This document shows positions 43,111 to 52,510 of a stretch of 64,000 nucleotides of DNA, in pieces. Position numbers and translations under genes: made by a program. Position 1 is the first letter of the stretch; the number at the start of each line of letters is the position of its first letter. The stretch spans positions 727,501 to 791,500 of the forward strand of contig NZ_CP047023.1 of assembly GCF_009796765.1 (NCBI RefSeq), in the 5' to 3' direction. Below the pieces are notes generated by a model, which had not been told where the DNA came from, searched no databases, and saw nothing but the letters and a program-made list of their open reading frames with translations. Source of the DNA: Paraglaciecola sp. L3A3. GTDB taxonomy: Bacteria > Pseudomonadota > Gammaproteobacteria > Enterobacterales > Alteromonadaceae.

Positions 43111-44700
43111 ATGTATAGAGTATTGATGGTTATACTTGTATTCGCAGGGTTGACTGCTTGCTCCCAATCAAAGCAAACCCTTGACGAATTAACAGCAAAA
43201 AAAATGAAAACGCCCCCTAACATTTTGTGGATTTACATTGAAGATCAAAATGCTTGGAATAATGCTTATGGTGATAACACAGTTAATACTCCAACCATTA
43301 AACAGTTTGCCGAAAATGGCGTGCGTTTTAATAATACGATACAACCTGGACCGGTTTGTTCAGCGACCCGTTCAGCGTTGATTACAGGCCAGTATCAAAC
43401 AACCCTAGGACTACACCAACACAGGTCAAACCGCAGTCGTTATAATGGTATTTTTTTACCTGAAGGATACAAAACGGTCCCTGAGTTATTTGTAGAGGTG
43501 GGTTATCAAACCTTTAATATTGGTAAAGACGATTACAATTTTAAATACGACAGAAGCAAACTTTATAACGCTCAGCAAGGTATTAAAGGTTGGCAAGGGG
43601 CGTACGATGGTGAAAAATTCGATTGGGCAAAAACGCTTAAAGACAAGCCATTTTTTGGCCAAATTCAGCTTAAAGGTGGTAAACATAAGGTCACTAAAGA
43701 AGCCATCGATAGAATTAATCCAGATAACATGACAGTGCCACCTTATTATCCTGATGCTCCTGAACATAGAAAAGAATGGGCCAAGCACTATGCCACTCAA
43801 GAACAATCAGATAAAGAATTAGCAGATATTCTAGCTCAGCTTGATGAAAACGGTTTATTAGAAAATACGGCTGTGTTTTGGTTTTCGGATCATGGCATGA
43901 TTTTATTAAGGCATAAGCAAGATCTCTACGAAGGTGGGGTTAAGGTGCCTTTTATTGTGAACTGGCCTGCTGGAAACCATCTACTTCGTAAAAAGGGCAA
44001 GGTGCGTGATGATCTCATAAGTGGTTTAGATATACCTGCTACTAGTTTAAGCCTTGCGGGTATTCCTATTCCTGCACATTTTGACGGTAGAAATATATTC
44101 GCTGATGATTTCAATGGCCGTGAGTACGTTATTTCAGCCAAAGATAGAATGGATTTTAGTTTTGATCGTTCACGTGCCGTGCGTACAGAGCAATATCGCT
44201 ATATACGTAATTTTCATCCCGAAATTCCTCGTAATCAACCTCAGTACCGAGACAGTAAAGCCTTTAGTCTTGAGTTAGTTAGATTATTTAAGCAAGGGAA
44301 GTTAAGCCCTGTTCAAGCCCGTTATTTTAATGCTACTAAACCTGTTGAAGAATTATATGATATACAAAAAGATCCCCATCAAATTAATAATTTAGCAACG
44401 AATAGTGATTTTAATTCAGAATTGTTGCGTCATAGAAAACTATTGCAAGACTGGATAGTGACCACAGATGATAAAGGTGCTTACCCTGAGTCTGAGACTG
44501 CCATTAAAGAAACCTTAGATTTATGGGGTAAATCTTGTGTCAGTCAACAATGTATTGAATATCGGAAAAATCATCAAGATACGTTGCAATTACCCGGTGA
44601 GCAAGTTTACCAGCCTTTACAGTGGCCAGAATATTTACCTAGGCCAGAGCATCCAGATTTAACCAAAATAGAAAAATTGTATCGTAAAAGCTTTCAATAA
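43111..44700 (+). CDS. lipoprotein sulfatase (family S1)
   Basis: 529 aa from ATG at 43111 (AAGGAATG upstream; the TTG at 43090 is rejected). Signal with lipobox VILVFAGLTAC|SQ. Sulfatase fold: NILWIYIEDQNAWNNAYGDN (metal Asp), formylglycine motif CSATRSALITG with Cys83 (C-x-A-x-R type), FNIGKDDYNF, AVFWFSDHGMILLRHKQDLYEGGVKVP. Calcium-dependent removal of sulfate from algal glycan after maturation by formylglycine-generating enzyme, which is not encoded in the window. Downstream of the LacI gene and upstream of a GH110-like gene: a sulfated galactan is the likely substrate. Confidence 0.9.
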   Translation: MYRVLMVILVFAGLTACSQSKQTLDELTAKKMKTPPNILWIYIEDQNAWNNAYGDNTVNTPTIKQFAENGVRFNNTIQPGPVCSATRSALITGQYQTTLGLHQHRSNRSRYNGIFLPEGYKTVPELFVEVGYQTFNIGKDDYNFKYDRSKLYNAQQGIKGWQGAYDGEKFDWAKTLKDKPFFGQIQLKGGKHKVTKEAIDRINPDNMTVPPYYPDAPEHRKEWAKHYATQEQSDKELADILAQLDENGLLENTAVFWFSDHGMILLRHKQDLYEGGVKVPFIVNWPAGNHLLRKKGKVRDDLISGLDIPATSLSLAGIPIPAHFDGRNIFADDFNGREYVISAKDRMDFSFDRSRAVRTEQYRYIRNFHPEIPRNQPQYRDSKAFSLELVRLFKQGKLSPVQARYFNATKPVEELYDIQKDPHQINNLATNSDFNSELLRHRKLLQDWIVTTDDKGAYPESETAIKETLDLWGKSCVSQQCIEYRKNHQDTLQLPGEQVYQPLQWPEYLPRPEHPDLTKIEKLYRKSFQ

Positions 44701-44817
44701 AGGCAATTTAGACAGGTCTCTATTTATTCATTTGTATCGGCCAAAGCCAAAGTGAAATGTAGTGAAGATGTTAGCAAATTGTAGACTTTTGCTAACTCAG
44801 CAGATACTATTTTGGCC

Positions 44818-44841
44818 AAAAGGGATAACGTTATCCCTTTT
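44818..44841. promoter_or_regulatory. 24-bp perfect palindrome: LacI operator (possibly also terminator)
   Basis: AAAAGGGATAAC followed by its exact complement GTTATCCCTTTT. The core GGGATAACGTTATCCC is the symmetric form of the site at 41906. It sits 66 bp upstream of the GH110-like start. As RNA the stem followed by TTGCTTTTTTT could also terminate the sulfatase transcript. The rest of 44701-44906 shows nothing else clear. Confidence 0.75.
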
Positions 44842-44906
44842 TGCTTTTTTTGTCTGTCAAATAAAATCATAATTGGACAGAAAGGATAATTACAGGAGTC
44901 AAATAA

Positions 44907-46727
44907 GTGAAATCAAGTTCTAGTCTAATTCGGTTATTAATGATGCTTGCAGTCAGTATCTGCAGTATTTTTAGTTCAACATTGTTTGCTAAACAAACTT
45001 TAGTTTTCACGGCAAGCGCAGATGACATGACACCTGTTATTCGTCAAGCCTTAGAAAAAGTGACCGAAGATGAAGTGAAACTTGTCTTTGAAAAAGGTAT
45101 TTATAAATTTTCTCCCGAATATGCCTTAAGCCGATATAGTACGGTAACGAATCATGGAAATGGTCTTAAAAAGATTATATTCCCCTTATCTGGTTTTGCA
45201 TCCATAGAGATCGAAGGCAATGGTTCTGAATTTATCTTCCATGGGCAAACGGCTCCCTTTCAACTTTATAACAACCAAAATGTTACTGTGAATAACCTAA
45301 CCATAGACTGGGATATTCCTTTTACTTTTGTGGCTGAAGTACTGGCGGTGAATCAACAACAAGCTTATATGGATGTGAAACCTTGGGTCGGCAGTCATAG
45401 TTGGAAATTAGCTAAGGGTAAAATACTGTTTCCTGATATAGATGGCTTTAATTATCCCTATTTGGGCTCAACACTGGCTTTTGAAAAAGAACAAAAACGG
45501 GTTGTGCACGGCGGGTTTGATCGACACAGCGAGCCGACTAAAGTAGAAAGTTTAGGTAAGGGAGTTTTACGTATTCACGAAAAATCAAAGCGTTATCCCC
45601 CTGTTGGCTCACTCACTAGTTCTAAAGGCGATCGCCATAACGACCGCTATGCTCCGGCCTTTCAGGTGAAAAACTCACATAATGTGGTATTTGACAATGT
45701 CACAATTCATCACGCTTTAGGTATGGGCTTTTTATTCGAGCGTAGTGAAAACATCAAAATACTAAACTCAGGCGTTTACCTTAGAGAAGGCGCTCAACGG
45801 TTAATATCGTCTACCGCAGATGCTACCCATTTTGCAAATTGTAAAGGTGACATATTGATTGAAAATAGCCGTTTCGAAAATATGTTAGACGACGGCACCA
45901 ATGTGCATGGTACTTATGCCGTAGTCGATAAAATCGTAGATGACAAAACTCTGTTAGTTAAATTTGGCCATTTTGAACAGATGGGATTTGAGTTCGCTGG
46001 AGTAGGCGATGAAATGTGGTTTGTGCATCAGCCTAGTGTTAAACGAGCCAGTGTAGCAACGGTTGAAAAAGTACGGATGCTTAACGAAAAATACACTGAG
46101 CTGAGTTTTACCAAAGCATTACCGACACAAATTAAGCCAGGGGATTTGTTAGAAAACAAAACCTGGAATCCAACATTTACCATGCGCGGGACGACTATTC
46201 GTGACCATAGAGCGCGTAATATAGTGTTAAAAACACCATTAAAAACGGTCATAGAAAACAATCACTTCTCTTCCATGATGTCGTCAATTTTTTTCCGGGG
46301 TGAAAGTTACTTTTGGTTTGAATCAGGCATAGTAGAAGACGTGACCATACGCAACAATGTGTTCGAAGACGTGGCTTATGCTGGGGCTGAGCATGCGGTG
46401 TTATACATTACCCCTCGATTAGGCAAAACCTTTGATCAAACCGAGGTTTTCGATAAGAACATACGTTTTGAAAATAACACTATTAAAACCTTTGGTACGC
46501 GCATTGTGTGGGCGGACCGAGTGGATGGTTTATTGATCCAAAACAACACCATCGAACAATCAATAGATAAACCAGTGTTGCACCCAAATCGTCCATTATT
46601 TGAGTTTATGCATAGCAATAACCTAGTATTAAAAAACAATAGTTATCAAGGGGATAAGGTTATGGCGGTCAAAGCAGATGCCCATAGCCAAAAAACCTTA
46701 AAAGATGACGGTTCAATTGCCAATTGA
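44907..46727 (+). CDS. GH110-like alpha-1,3-galactosidase (right-handed beta-helix)
   Basis: 606 aa, start GTG at 44907 with ACAGGAGT upstream. Signal peptide LMMLAVSICSIFSSTLFA. The body is parallel beta-helix: FASIEIEGNGSEFIFHGQTA, NQNVTVNNLTIDWDIPFTFV, NSHNVVFDNVTIHHALGMGF, GDILIENSRFENMLDDGTNV-HGTY, and GLLIQNNTIEQSIDKPVLHP. DDGTNVHG and the DWD pair resemble the catalytic region of GH110 enzymes, which remove terminal alpha-1,3-galactose; marine members are associated with carrageenan-type galactans. It lies between two sulfatases under a LacI operator. Specificity is inferred from family and context. Confidence 0.75.
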   Translation: MKSSSSLIRLLMMLAVSICSIFSSTLFAKQTLVFTASADDMTPVIRQALEKVTEDEVKLVFEKGIYKFSPEYALSRYSTVTNHGNGLKKIIFPLSGFASIEIEGNGSEFIFHGQTAPFQLYNNQNVTVNNLTIDWDIPFTFVAEVLAVNQQQAYMDVKPWVGSHSWKLAKGKILFPDIDGFNYPYLGSTLAFEKEQKRVVHGGFDRHSEPTKVESLGKGVLRIHEKSKRYPPVGSLTSSKGDRHNDRYAPAFQVKNSHNVVFDNVTIHHALGMGFLFERSENIKILNSGVYLREGAQRLISSTADATHFANCKGDILIENSRFENMLDDGTNVHGTYAVVDKIVDDKTLLVKFGHFEQMGFEFAGVGDEMWFVHQPSVKRASVATVEKVRMLNEKYTELSFTKALPTQIKPGDLLENKTWNPTFTMRGTTIRDHRARNIVLKTPLKTVIENNHFSSMMSSIFFRGESYFWFESGIVEDVTIRNNVFEDVAYAGAEHAVLYITPRLGKTFDQTEVFDKNIRFENNTIKTFGTRIVWADRVDGLLIQNNTIEQSIDKPVLHPNRPLFEFMHSNNLVLKNNSYQGDKVMAVKADAHSQKTLKDDGSIAN

Positions 46728-46762
46728 TGCAATTGCGTCACCCATTTAAAAAGAGAAAGAAT

Positions 46763-48160
46763 GTGAAAAATTATATAACAAGATTAATTAAAGTAGCTAT
46801 TGCCTTAGCATTGACAACAAGTTCAGTTAGTCAAGCCGCGACCAGCTTAAGCAAAGCACAGACCCAACCAAATATTGTGCTGTTTTTTGCTGATGATATG
46901 GGCTGGTCATCTCGTACTTTAAGAGATCCTGTTTATGAAACTCCTAATATCGATAAAATTGCCTTAGACGGACTAGAGTTTGAAAATGCTTACATTCCGA
47001 CGCCTACATGTAGTCCAAGTCGCGCTACACTGTTAACCGGGCTACATCCGGCCCGTATTGGTATGCCTAGGCATATTCCGCAAACTAAAGAATTTGGTTT
47101 TGATAAATACGGCCGTACTGAAACAAGCCATAACCTTTGGGCGAAAGATCCTGCACAAGTGCCCAGTGTGAATTGGTTAGATACCGAATATGTCACTTAC
47201 GCAGAGGCCCTGAAACAACAAGGCTACTACAATATGTTTGTGGGAAAATGGCATTTAGGTCACGAAGGGTATCATCCAATCGATCAAGGTTTCGATAAAG
47301 AAATTGGAGCATCAAACTGGGGGCATCCCCATTCTTATTACCCACCCTACTTTAAACATTCCGAGGTGTACAAAGAGGTAAAAGACCGTTATCTAACCGA
47401 CCAATTAACTGATGATGCGGTAGCCTTTATCAATACATATGATCAGGCAAAACCCTTTATGTTGTCTATGTGGTACTACGCTATTCATACACCCTTTCAA
47501 GGCCGTAAAGATCTCGTCAAGCATTTTGAACAAAAAGGTTTAACGGGTAACTACGCACAACACGCCGCTTTGGTGAGTGGTATCGATGAGTCGATTGGAA
47601 GAGTACGGGCCGCCCTTGCAGAAAAGGGTTTGGATAAAAATACTGTGATTATTTTCTTGTCAGACCAAGGCGGCATATTTGAAAACAAACCTTTTCATGG
47701 TGGCAAAATGGTCGACACCTTATACGAAGGTGGTGCGCGAGTCCCCTTTATTATCAGTTGGCCGGGTGTGACAAAAGCGGGCACTACCAATAAGAGTTTA
47801 GTGCAATCCACTGATTTATTTCCGACTTTAGTAGAGCTAGCCGGTGGTGATCCTAGTCAATATCACAACCTAGATGGTGTGTCGTTGTTAACGACCATTA
47901 AACAAAACGATACATTGCTACGTGGCGAACCTTTATACGGTTATCGCGCTTATCAAGATTTATATGCCTCGGTAAGGGAAGGCGATTGGAAATTACTGGC
48001 CTATCGCAGTGGTACCATTAAGTTGTACAACATTAAACGAGATATTGGCGAAAAAAATGATGTGTCGAAGCAACATCCAAGAATAGTGGCTAAGCTCAGC
48101 AAAAAGTTAGTGGCTTGGGAAAAAGACATGCAACTGCAACAATATTCAGGTGTGCAGTAA
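46763..48160 (+). CDS. exported sulfatase (family S1)
   Basis: 466 aa from GTG at 46763, preferred because AGAGAAAG precedes it and it begins a normal signal peptide (NYITRLIKVAIALALTTSSV-SQAA). An ATG at 46727, overlapping the GH110 stop, would add 12 residues. PNIVLFFADDMGWSSRTL gives metal Asp residues; the motif CSPSRATLLTG carries the formylglycine Cys83; GKWHLGHEGYHPIDQGFDKE and VIIFLSDQGG complete the site. Arylsulfatase-type exo-sulfatase of the same operon as the GH110-like enzyme. Confidence 0.92.
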   Translation: MKNYITRLIKVAIALALTTSSVSQAATSLSKAQTQPNIVLFFADDMGWSSRTLRDPVYETPNIDKIALDGLEFENAYIPTPTCSPSRATLLTGLHPARIGMPRHIPQTKEFGFDKYGRTETSHNLWAKDPAQVPSVNWLDTEYVTYAEALKQQGYYNMFVGKWHLGHEGYHPIDQGFDKEIGASNWGHPHSYYPPYFKHSEVYKEVKDRYLTDQLTDDAVAFINTYDQAKPFMLSMWYYAIHTPFQGRKDLVKHFEQKGLTGNYAQHAALVSGIDESIGRVRAALAEKGLDKNTVIIFLSDQGGIFENKPFHGGKMVDTLYEGGARVPFIISWPGVTKAGTTNKSLVQSTDLFPTLVELAGGDPSQYHNLDGVSLLTTIKQNDTLLRGEPLYGYRAYQDLYASVREGDWKLLAYRSGTIKLYNIKRDIGEKNDVSKQHPRIVAKLSKKLVAWEKDMQLQQYSGVQ

Positions 48161-48372
48161 AATTTATTACGGCTTTGTATTTTTGGGGTAAAGAGTTGGG
48201 GTAAAGAGTTGGGCTAAAAAACATGGCTTTAGTGCTGGCTTTACCCATGGCGTCGCAGAATAATATAGTTAGTGAGATATATTATGCCTTTAGTGTCATT
48301 TACAGCAGCAAGCAATGAGATTAAATTATGTCTCTATACCTATTAAAACATCCGGCTGCTGTGTCCCACTAG

Positions 48373-49248
48373 ATGGAATCTTTTTCTAAAAATATGAATA
48401 AATTAGCAACACTTGGCCCTAAAGGCACCTATTCTGAATCGGCAGCATTAAAATATATAGACTCTTGTGACACAGACTACGAAATTGAATATTTAAGTAC
48501 CATAAAAAAGGTACTGGATTCGGTAGGCCAGGGCTGTGATATTGCTGTATTACCCATTGAAAATTTTTCAGAAGGTTATGTTTCTTTGGTGCTGGATCAC
48601 CTGATTGATAGTGATTTGACTATAGTGTCTGAAATTGTTTTACCTATTCATTTTTCTTTTGTCACTAACGCCGACTCTGTTGACTGCGTAGATAAACTAT
48701 TTGCGCAATTTGTAGCGAAAGGGCAGTGCGCAGAGTATATCGACACTCTAACTCAAGCAGACATTATCTCTACTCAAAGTAATATTGAATCTTTGAACCT
48801 GGTGTTACAACACGGGGGCAATAGCGCAGCTATTGTGCCGGCAGGCTCATTTGACTTGGGTGACTTTAAGCATGTGGTTGAAAACGTCAACGATTATAAA
48901 AATAATCAAACTCGTTTCTTAGTGCTGTGTAACGAAAAAAGAACGGCTGATATTAGTCAAAATGCTAATTGGAAAACCAGTTTAGTAGTATTTGATGATC
49001 ATGATAGACCCGGCTTATTAGCCGAGGTGTTAACCTCTTTTGCATCCAGAAATGTGAACTTAACGTCTATTATCTCTAGGCCAACCAAGATTGAATTTGG
49101 CCAATATAATTTTTTAATCGATATCCAAGGCCACTTCGCTGAGAAAGCCGTCGCCGAAGCTATTGATGAAATTAATCAAATAGCAAAAGTAAAAAACATG
49201 GGCTCTTATCCTGCGGCTAAGGTATATGTAAAAGCGGTGGCAGTTTAA
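48373..49248 (+). CDS. pheA: prephenate dehydratase (stand-alone) with ACT domain
   Basis: 291 aa. Converts prephenate to phenylpyruvate in phenylalanine synthesis. The PDT domain starts at LATLGPKGTYSESAALKYID and has VLPIENFSEGYVSLVLDHLI, GGNSAAIVPAGSFDLG and the catalytic NNQTRFLVL (Thr-Arg-Phe). The C-terminal ACT domain has DRPGLLAEVLTSFASRNVNL, TSIISRPTKIEFGQYNFLID for Phe feedback. There is no chorismate mutase domain, unlike the ~390-aa bifunctional P-protein usual in gammaproteobacteria. No clear ribosome site at ATG 48373; a 14-codon frame (48328-48372) ends immediately before it. Cofactor or pathway partners are not nearby. Confidence 0.88.
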   Translation: MESFSKNMNKLATLGPKGTYSESAALKYIDSCDTDYEIEYLSTIKKVLDSVGQGCDIAVLPIENFSEGYVSLVLDHLIDSDLTIVSEIVLPIHFSFVTNADSVDCVDKLFAQFVAKGQCAEYIDTLTQADIISTQSNIESLNLVLQHGGNSAAIVPAGSFDLGDFKHVVENVNDYKNNQTRFLVLCNEKRTADISQNANWKTSLVVFDDHDRPGLLAEVLTSFASRNVNLTSIISRPTKIEFGQYNFLIDIQGHFAEKAVAEAIDEINQIAKVKNMGSYPAAKVYVKAVAV

Positions 49249-49504
49249 AAAGCAGTAGATAGGAAATAGCAGAAGAAGACAGCTACGAGGTTCGAGTTGC
49301 AAAGAAGCAAAAGATCAGAGCAAAATAATTTCACCACTGTGTGCACAAAGGGAAGCAGAATATATCAGGCTAAGCATTTTAAAACTGTGAAAAGTAGATA
49401 GTTTACCTGCCTTCAAATCCCTTCATTCTTGTTAAGTTTTTTTATTTCGGTATTATTTGTGGTTCAATATTAAGTCGCTTTAACAATTCATTGGATACCT
49501 TCAG

Positions 49505-50323
49505 TTGGTGTTTTATCTAACTAAACAAAAACTCATCCGCCTACTTTTCTGGGGGCTGGTTGTATTGCCAGGTATCCCCTTTGTAGTTATTTCATTAGCT
49601 ATCAGTATTTATGTTTATTGGCCTCGGGACTTTTCTTCTGTTACAGAATTTCCCTTGGTCAAAAATGTGGAATATATTACTTTGTCAGCCCATGGTGTGA
49701 ACGACACCACAGCCAGTTGGAGTGATGAACTACAACAGCTGATGGCAACTTCGCCTTACTCACAACTTGCTAATGTTGTACAACAAAATCACAGTATCGA
49801 TTGGCAAAAATTCTCAAGTAATGTGTTTATGTGCTCGGTTGCAGGTAAAAAGATAGGCATCGAAATGGGTAAACATTTGGCGACTATGCCTAGCCTAAAA
49901 GCTATTCACGCTATTGGTCATAGTTGTGGCTCTTTTATTACTTTAGGTATTTGTGAAGGAGCAAAATCCGTTAATCCACAGCTTATGGTGCAAACTACTT
50001 ATTTAGATCCTGTGTCTGTTTATTCTGGAGTCTTTTGGAATTACGGTATAGAGCATTTTGGCAGTTGTGGGGATTTTAGTGATAACTATATCGATACCCG
50101 AGACACTGTACCTGGCAGCAACCAAGCCTTAGCTAATTCGTATACCTTTGATGTGACACAACAACAAACAACTAAAGATGCGGATGTTCCACCTCATGCA
50201 TGGCCAACACGTTATTATTTACAGGCCTATAGAAATAACAGTGCACCTTTGTTGTATAAAGCTGATTTAGCTGAAATTAAACAATTTAAAAAAGGTGAAA
50301 TGACACAGATAATAACCAGATAA
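49505..50323 (+). CDS. membrane-anchored alpha/beta-hydrolase (lipase-like)
   Basis: 272 aa; TTG at 49505 (GTG at 49508 also possible), no good ribosome site. N-terminal TM helix (LLFWGLVVLPGIPFVVISLA). The nucleophile elbow is GHSCGSF with Ser140, in AIHAIGHSCGSFITLGICEG; preceding strand YITLSAHGVNDTTASW may supply the oxyanion hole. Candidate His is in PPHAWPTRYYLQAY. The C-terminus is Cys-poor. Resembles lipases/esterases anchored to the inner membrane with the catalytic domain in the periplasm. No specific family is recognised and neighbours are unrelated. Confidence 0.6.
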   Translation: MVFYLTKQKLIRLLFWGLVVLPGIPFVVISLAISIYVYWPRDFSSVTEFPLVKNVEYITLSAHGVNDTTASWSDELQQLMATSPYSQLANVVQQNHSIDWQKFSSNVFMCSVAGKKIGIEMGKHLATMPSLKAIHAIGHSCGSFITLGICEGAKSVNPQLMVQTTYLDPVSVYSGVFWNYGIEHFGSCGDFSDNYIDTRDTVPGSNQALANSYTFDVTQQQTTKDADVPPHAWPTRYYLQAYRNNSAPLLYKADLAEIKQFKKGEMTQIITR

Positions 50324-50341
50324 AAAGCCTTAGCTAAGCTG

Positions 50342-51292
50342 CTACAAGATAATTGAATTATGTAATCGTTTAATTTTGCCGACTATTAAAATCCAGAAAG
50401 GTGTATCTAATCCTCGCCATTTTAATCGAGGTGGTGGGGGAACCAAGTTATACAACTGAATCACATTTTCGGGAAGCTTTGCGTCTCGTTGATGCATTAA
50501 AAAAAGCAACATTTGATGCTGTATACCTCTTAAGGTGTAGCGCCATTTGCGTCTTATATACAAAGAGTAATCAGATAATTTAAATATCGAAAGTGACCGA
50601 AATGAAAATTCCGCTTTGTTATGAAATACGCAACGGTTTCCTTCATTCTCTAATTGTTCTTTTCGCCAAACATTGCTTTGCACCAGCCAAGAGACAAAAA
50701 AGTCCTCGCCTATTAACCCAATAGGAATAAGTATTTTTTCAAGCTGTAAATATTTTACAAGCCGGCCACGTAACGCATAACAATTTCCAGCCAACATATT
50801 TGACGAAACCATTCTTCGTCGCCATGCGTCTCGGTCTCGGCCATTGGCAGGCATAGCTCCAACGGCTTCTGCTCGTTCAACTAAATTAAATTCTTCAGCT
50901 AACAGCGAGAACGTATCTGAATTACAAATAACATCACCGTCCATAAAAAAGTAGGTATGGTTTTCATGTGTATGATTGGTTGTTAAAAGTCTATGCACAA
51001 ATAAATTCCAAGCATTTGCTTTATCTGCAACGGATGTTTCGAGTATGTAAAGGTTTTCTAACTGAGCATTATTTTGTTTCACTAAACTTGCTGTAGAGTC
51101 CTTACAGCCGTTAGCCAGCACATAAACAGCTGCATCTTTGCCTGCTGTAGCAGATGCAACACTTTGCATAGCTGCATCAATTGTTGTGACTTCATTGTGT
51201 GCAAAAATGGCAATATGCCATGAAGGGGCTTTAGTTGTTTTTGCGATTTGGGTAACGGTAAATTCAGGCTTTGCAGTAATATGTTTAGGCAT
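50342..51292 (-). CDS. family 2 glycosyltransferase
   Basis: 316 aa. GT-A fold: WHIAIFAHNEVTTIDAAMQS at the N-terminus, VYVLANGCKDSTASLVKQNN, and the metal-binding DxD in THTYFFMDGDVICNSDT-type strand (YFFMDGDVICN). No TM segment. GGAGAA precedes the ATG. It converges with the hydrolase gene (18 bp apart) and lies at the edge of the surface-glycan cluster, so transfer of a sugar to a cell-surface glycan is likely. Confidence 0.8.
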   Translation of the reverse strand: MPKHITAKPEFTVTQIAKTTKAPSWHIAIFAHNEVTTIDAAMQSVASATAGKDAAVYVLANGCKDSTASLVKQNNAQLENLYILETSVADKANAWNLFVHRLLTTNHTHENHTYFFMDGDVICNSDTFSLLAEEFNLVERAEAVGAMPANGRDRDAWRRRMVSSNMLAGNCYALRGRLVKYLQLEKILIPIGLIGEDFFVSWLVQSNVWRKEQLENEGNRCVFHNKAEFSFRSLSIFKLSDYSLYIRRKWRYTLRGIQHQMLLFLMHQRDAKLPENVIQLYNLVPPPPRLKWRGLDTPFWILIVGKIKRLHNSIIL

Positions 51293-51562
51293 AACTTGTC
51301 TGTTCTCCGCTTCTGAAATAGCGATTAGTTGAAATATTACAGGTAATTAGCAACAACTATGTTTGAGTATACAAAATAAAAAGATTAAACAAAACGGTCC
51401 GAAGGCATAATTCGTGTTTTGTGGGGCTTAGATAAAATAGAACTGGGTAAACTTGAATGCATAAAGCAGATTGTTTACTATTTACTTTGATCACTTATTA
51501 TTATTCTGTGACTTTCAAATATTATTATTTATTAAATAACAGAACTAACAAAGGATTGTTTC

Positions 51563-52465
51563 TTGGGAAGCACCTCTTTATCAAAAGCATCACAAAATGT
51601 ACCTCAATTAAGTATTGGTCTCCCTGTATATAACGGGGCTCGATGGATTGTGGATGCAATAGAATCTATGCTGGAACAAAGTTTTCAAGATATTGAGCTA
51701 ATCATTGTAGATAATGCCTCAAATGACGAAACTGAGCCTTTATGTAAACATTTTGCTGCAATAGACAAGCGGGTTAAATACGTAAGAAACCAGCAAAATA
51801 TTGGTGTGTTTAGAAACTTTAATAAGGCTTTCGAGTTGTCTTCAGGGCAATATTTTAAATGGGCTGCGGATAGTGACTTCTGTCTGCCTGGCTTTTTTGA
51901 AAAGTGTATAGAGGTGCTTGATAGTCGACCAGATGTGGTTATTGCCTACCCACAAGCTTTCTTGTTAACCACTGATTATATGGGGTTTGAATCGGCAATA
52001 GAATATTTCGATGACTTGAATATAGAAGATGAACGACCTTCACATCGATTTATTAAATACTTAAATCGTGAAAAACTAAACAATATTATGCATGGCATAA
52101 TTAGAGTGAGTGCTTTACGCCAGACAAGCTTACATAGGCATTTCCCTGGTTCGGATATAAGTATGGTGGCTGAGTTGTCTTTATTAGGTAAATTTTTTGA
52201 AGTTCGAGAACGCCTCTTTGTTCGGCGTCATGATGCACAAACTGCTAGTTTATTAATGACCAAAGAAACTGCAAAGCTAAAAAAAATGCAAATGGGTCCG
52301 AGTCTATACGCGAGACTGAATTTACACACATATCGGTTTGTTAGCACTGGAAAGTCAGCTATTAGTACCAAAGAAAAACTAATAATATATCTATATTTGT
52401 TAAATCGTATTGCATTGCTTCGATATGACTTATTTAGAAAAATTAAGCGTATTATACGACCTTAA
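51563..52465 (+). CDS. family 2 glycosyltransferase
   Basis: 300 aa, start TTG at 51563 with AAAGGA at proper distance. GT-A fold: QLSIGLPVYNGARWIVDAIE, DIELIIVDNASNDETEPLCK, VKYVRNQQNIGVFRNFNKAF and the acidic motif KWAADSDFCLPGF. The C-terminal basic helices (YLYLLNRIALLRYDLFRKIK) suggest peripheral membrane binding. First gene of the plus-strand part of the glycan cluster (51.5-55.6 kb). Confidence 0.85.
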   Translation: MGSTSLSKASQNVPQLSIGLPVYNGARWIVDAIESMLEQSFQDIELIIVDNASNDETEPLCKHFAAIDKRVKYVRNQQNIGVFRNFNKAFELSSGQYFKWAADSDFCLPGFFEKCIEVLDSRPDVVIAYPQAFLLTTDYMGFESAIEYFDDLNIEDERPSHRFIKYLNREKLNNIMHGIIRVSALRQTSLHRHFPGSDISMVAELSLLGKFFEVRERLFVRRHDAQTASLLMTKETAKLKKMQMGPSLYARLNLHTYRFVSTGKSAISTKEKLIIYLYLLNRIALLRYDLFRKIKRIIRP

Positions 52466-52510
52466 GGAACCGGTTCATGCTCTATTATCTCAAGCTAAAT
52501 TATGTGTTAA

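Noticed and set aside
48184..48209. 13-bp direct repeat (TGGGGTAAAGAGT twice)
   Set aside because: Short, single occurrence, not placed like an operator; probably replication slippage.
48328..48372. Phenylalanine attenuator leader peptide for pheA
   Set aside because: The 14-codon frame has no Phe codon, and no terminator/antiterminator hairpins are visible before the gene.
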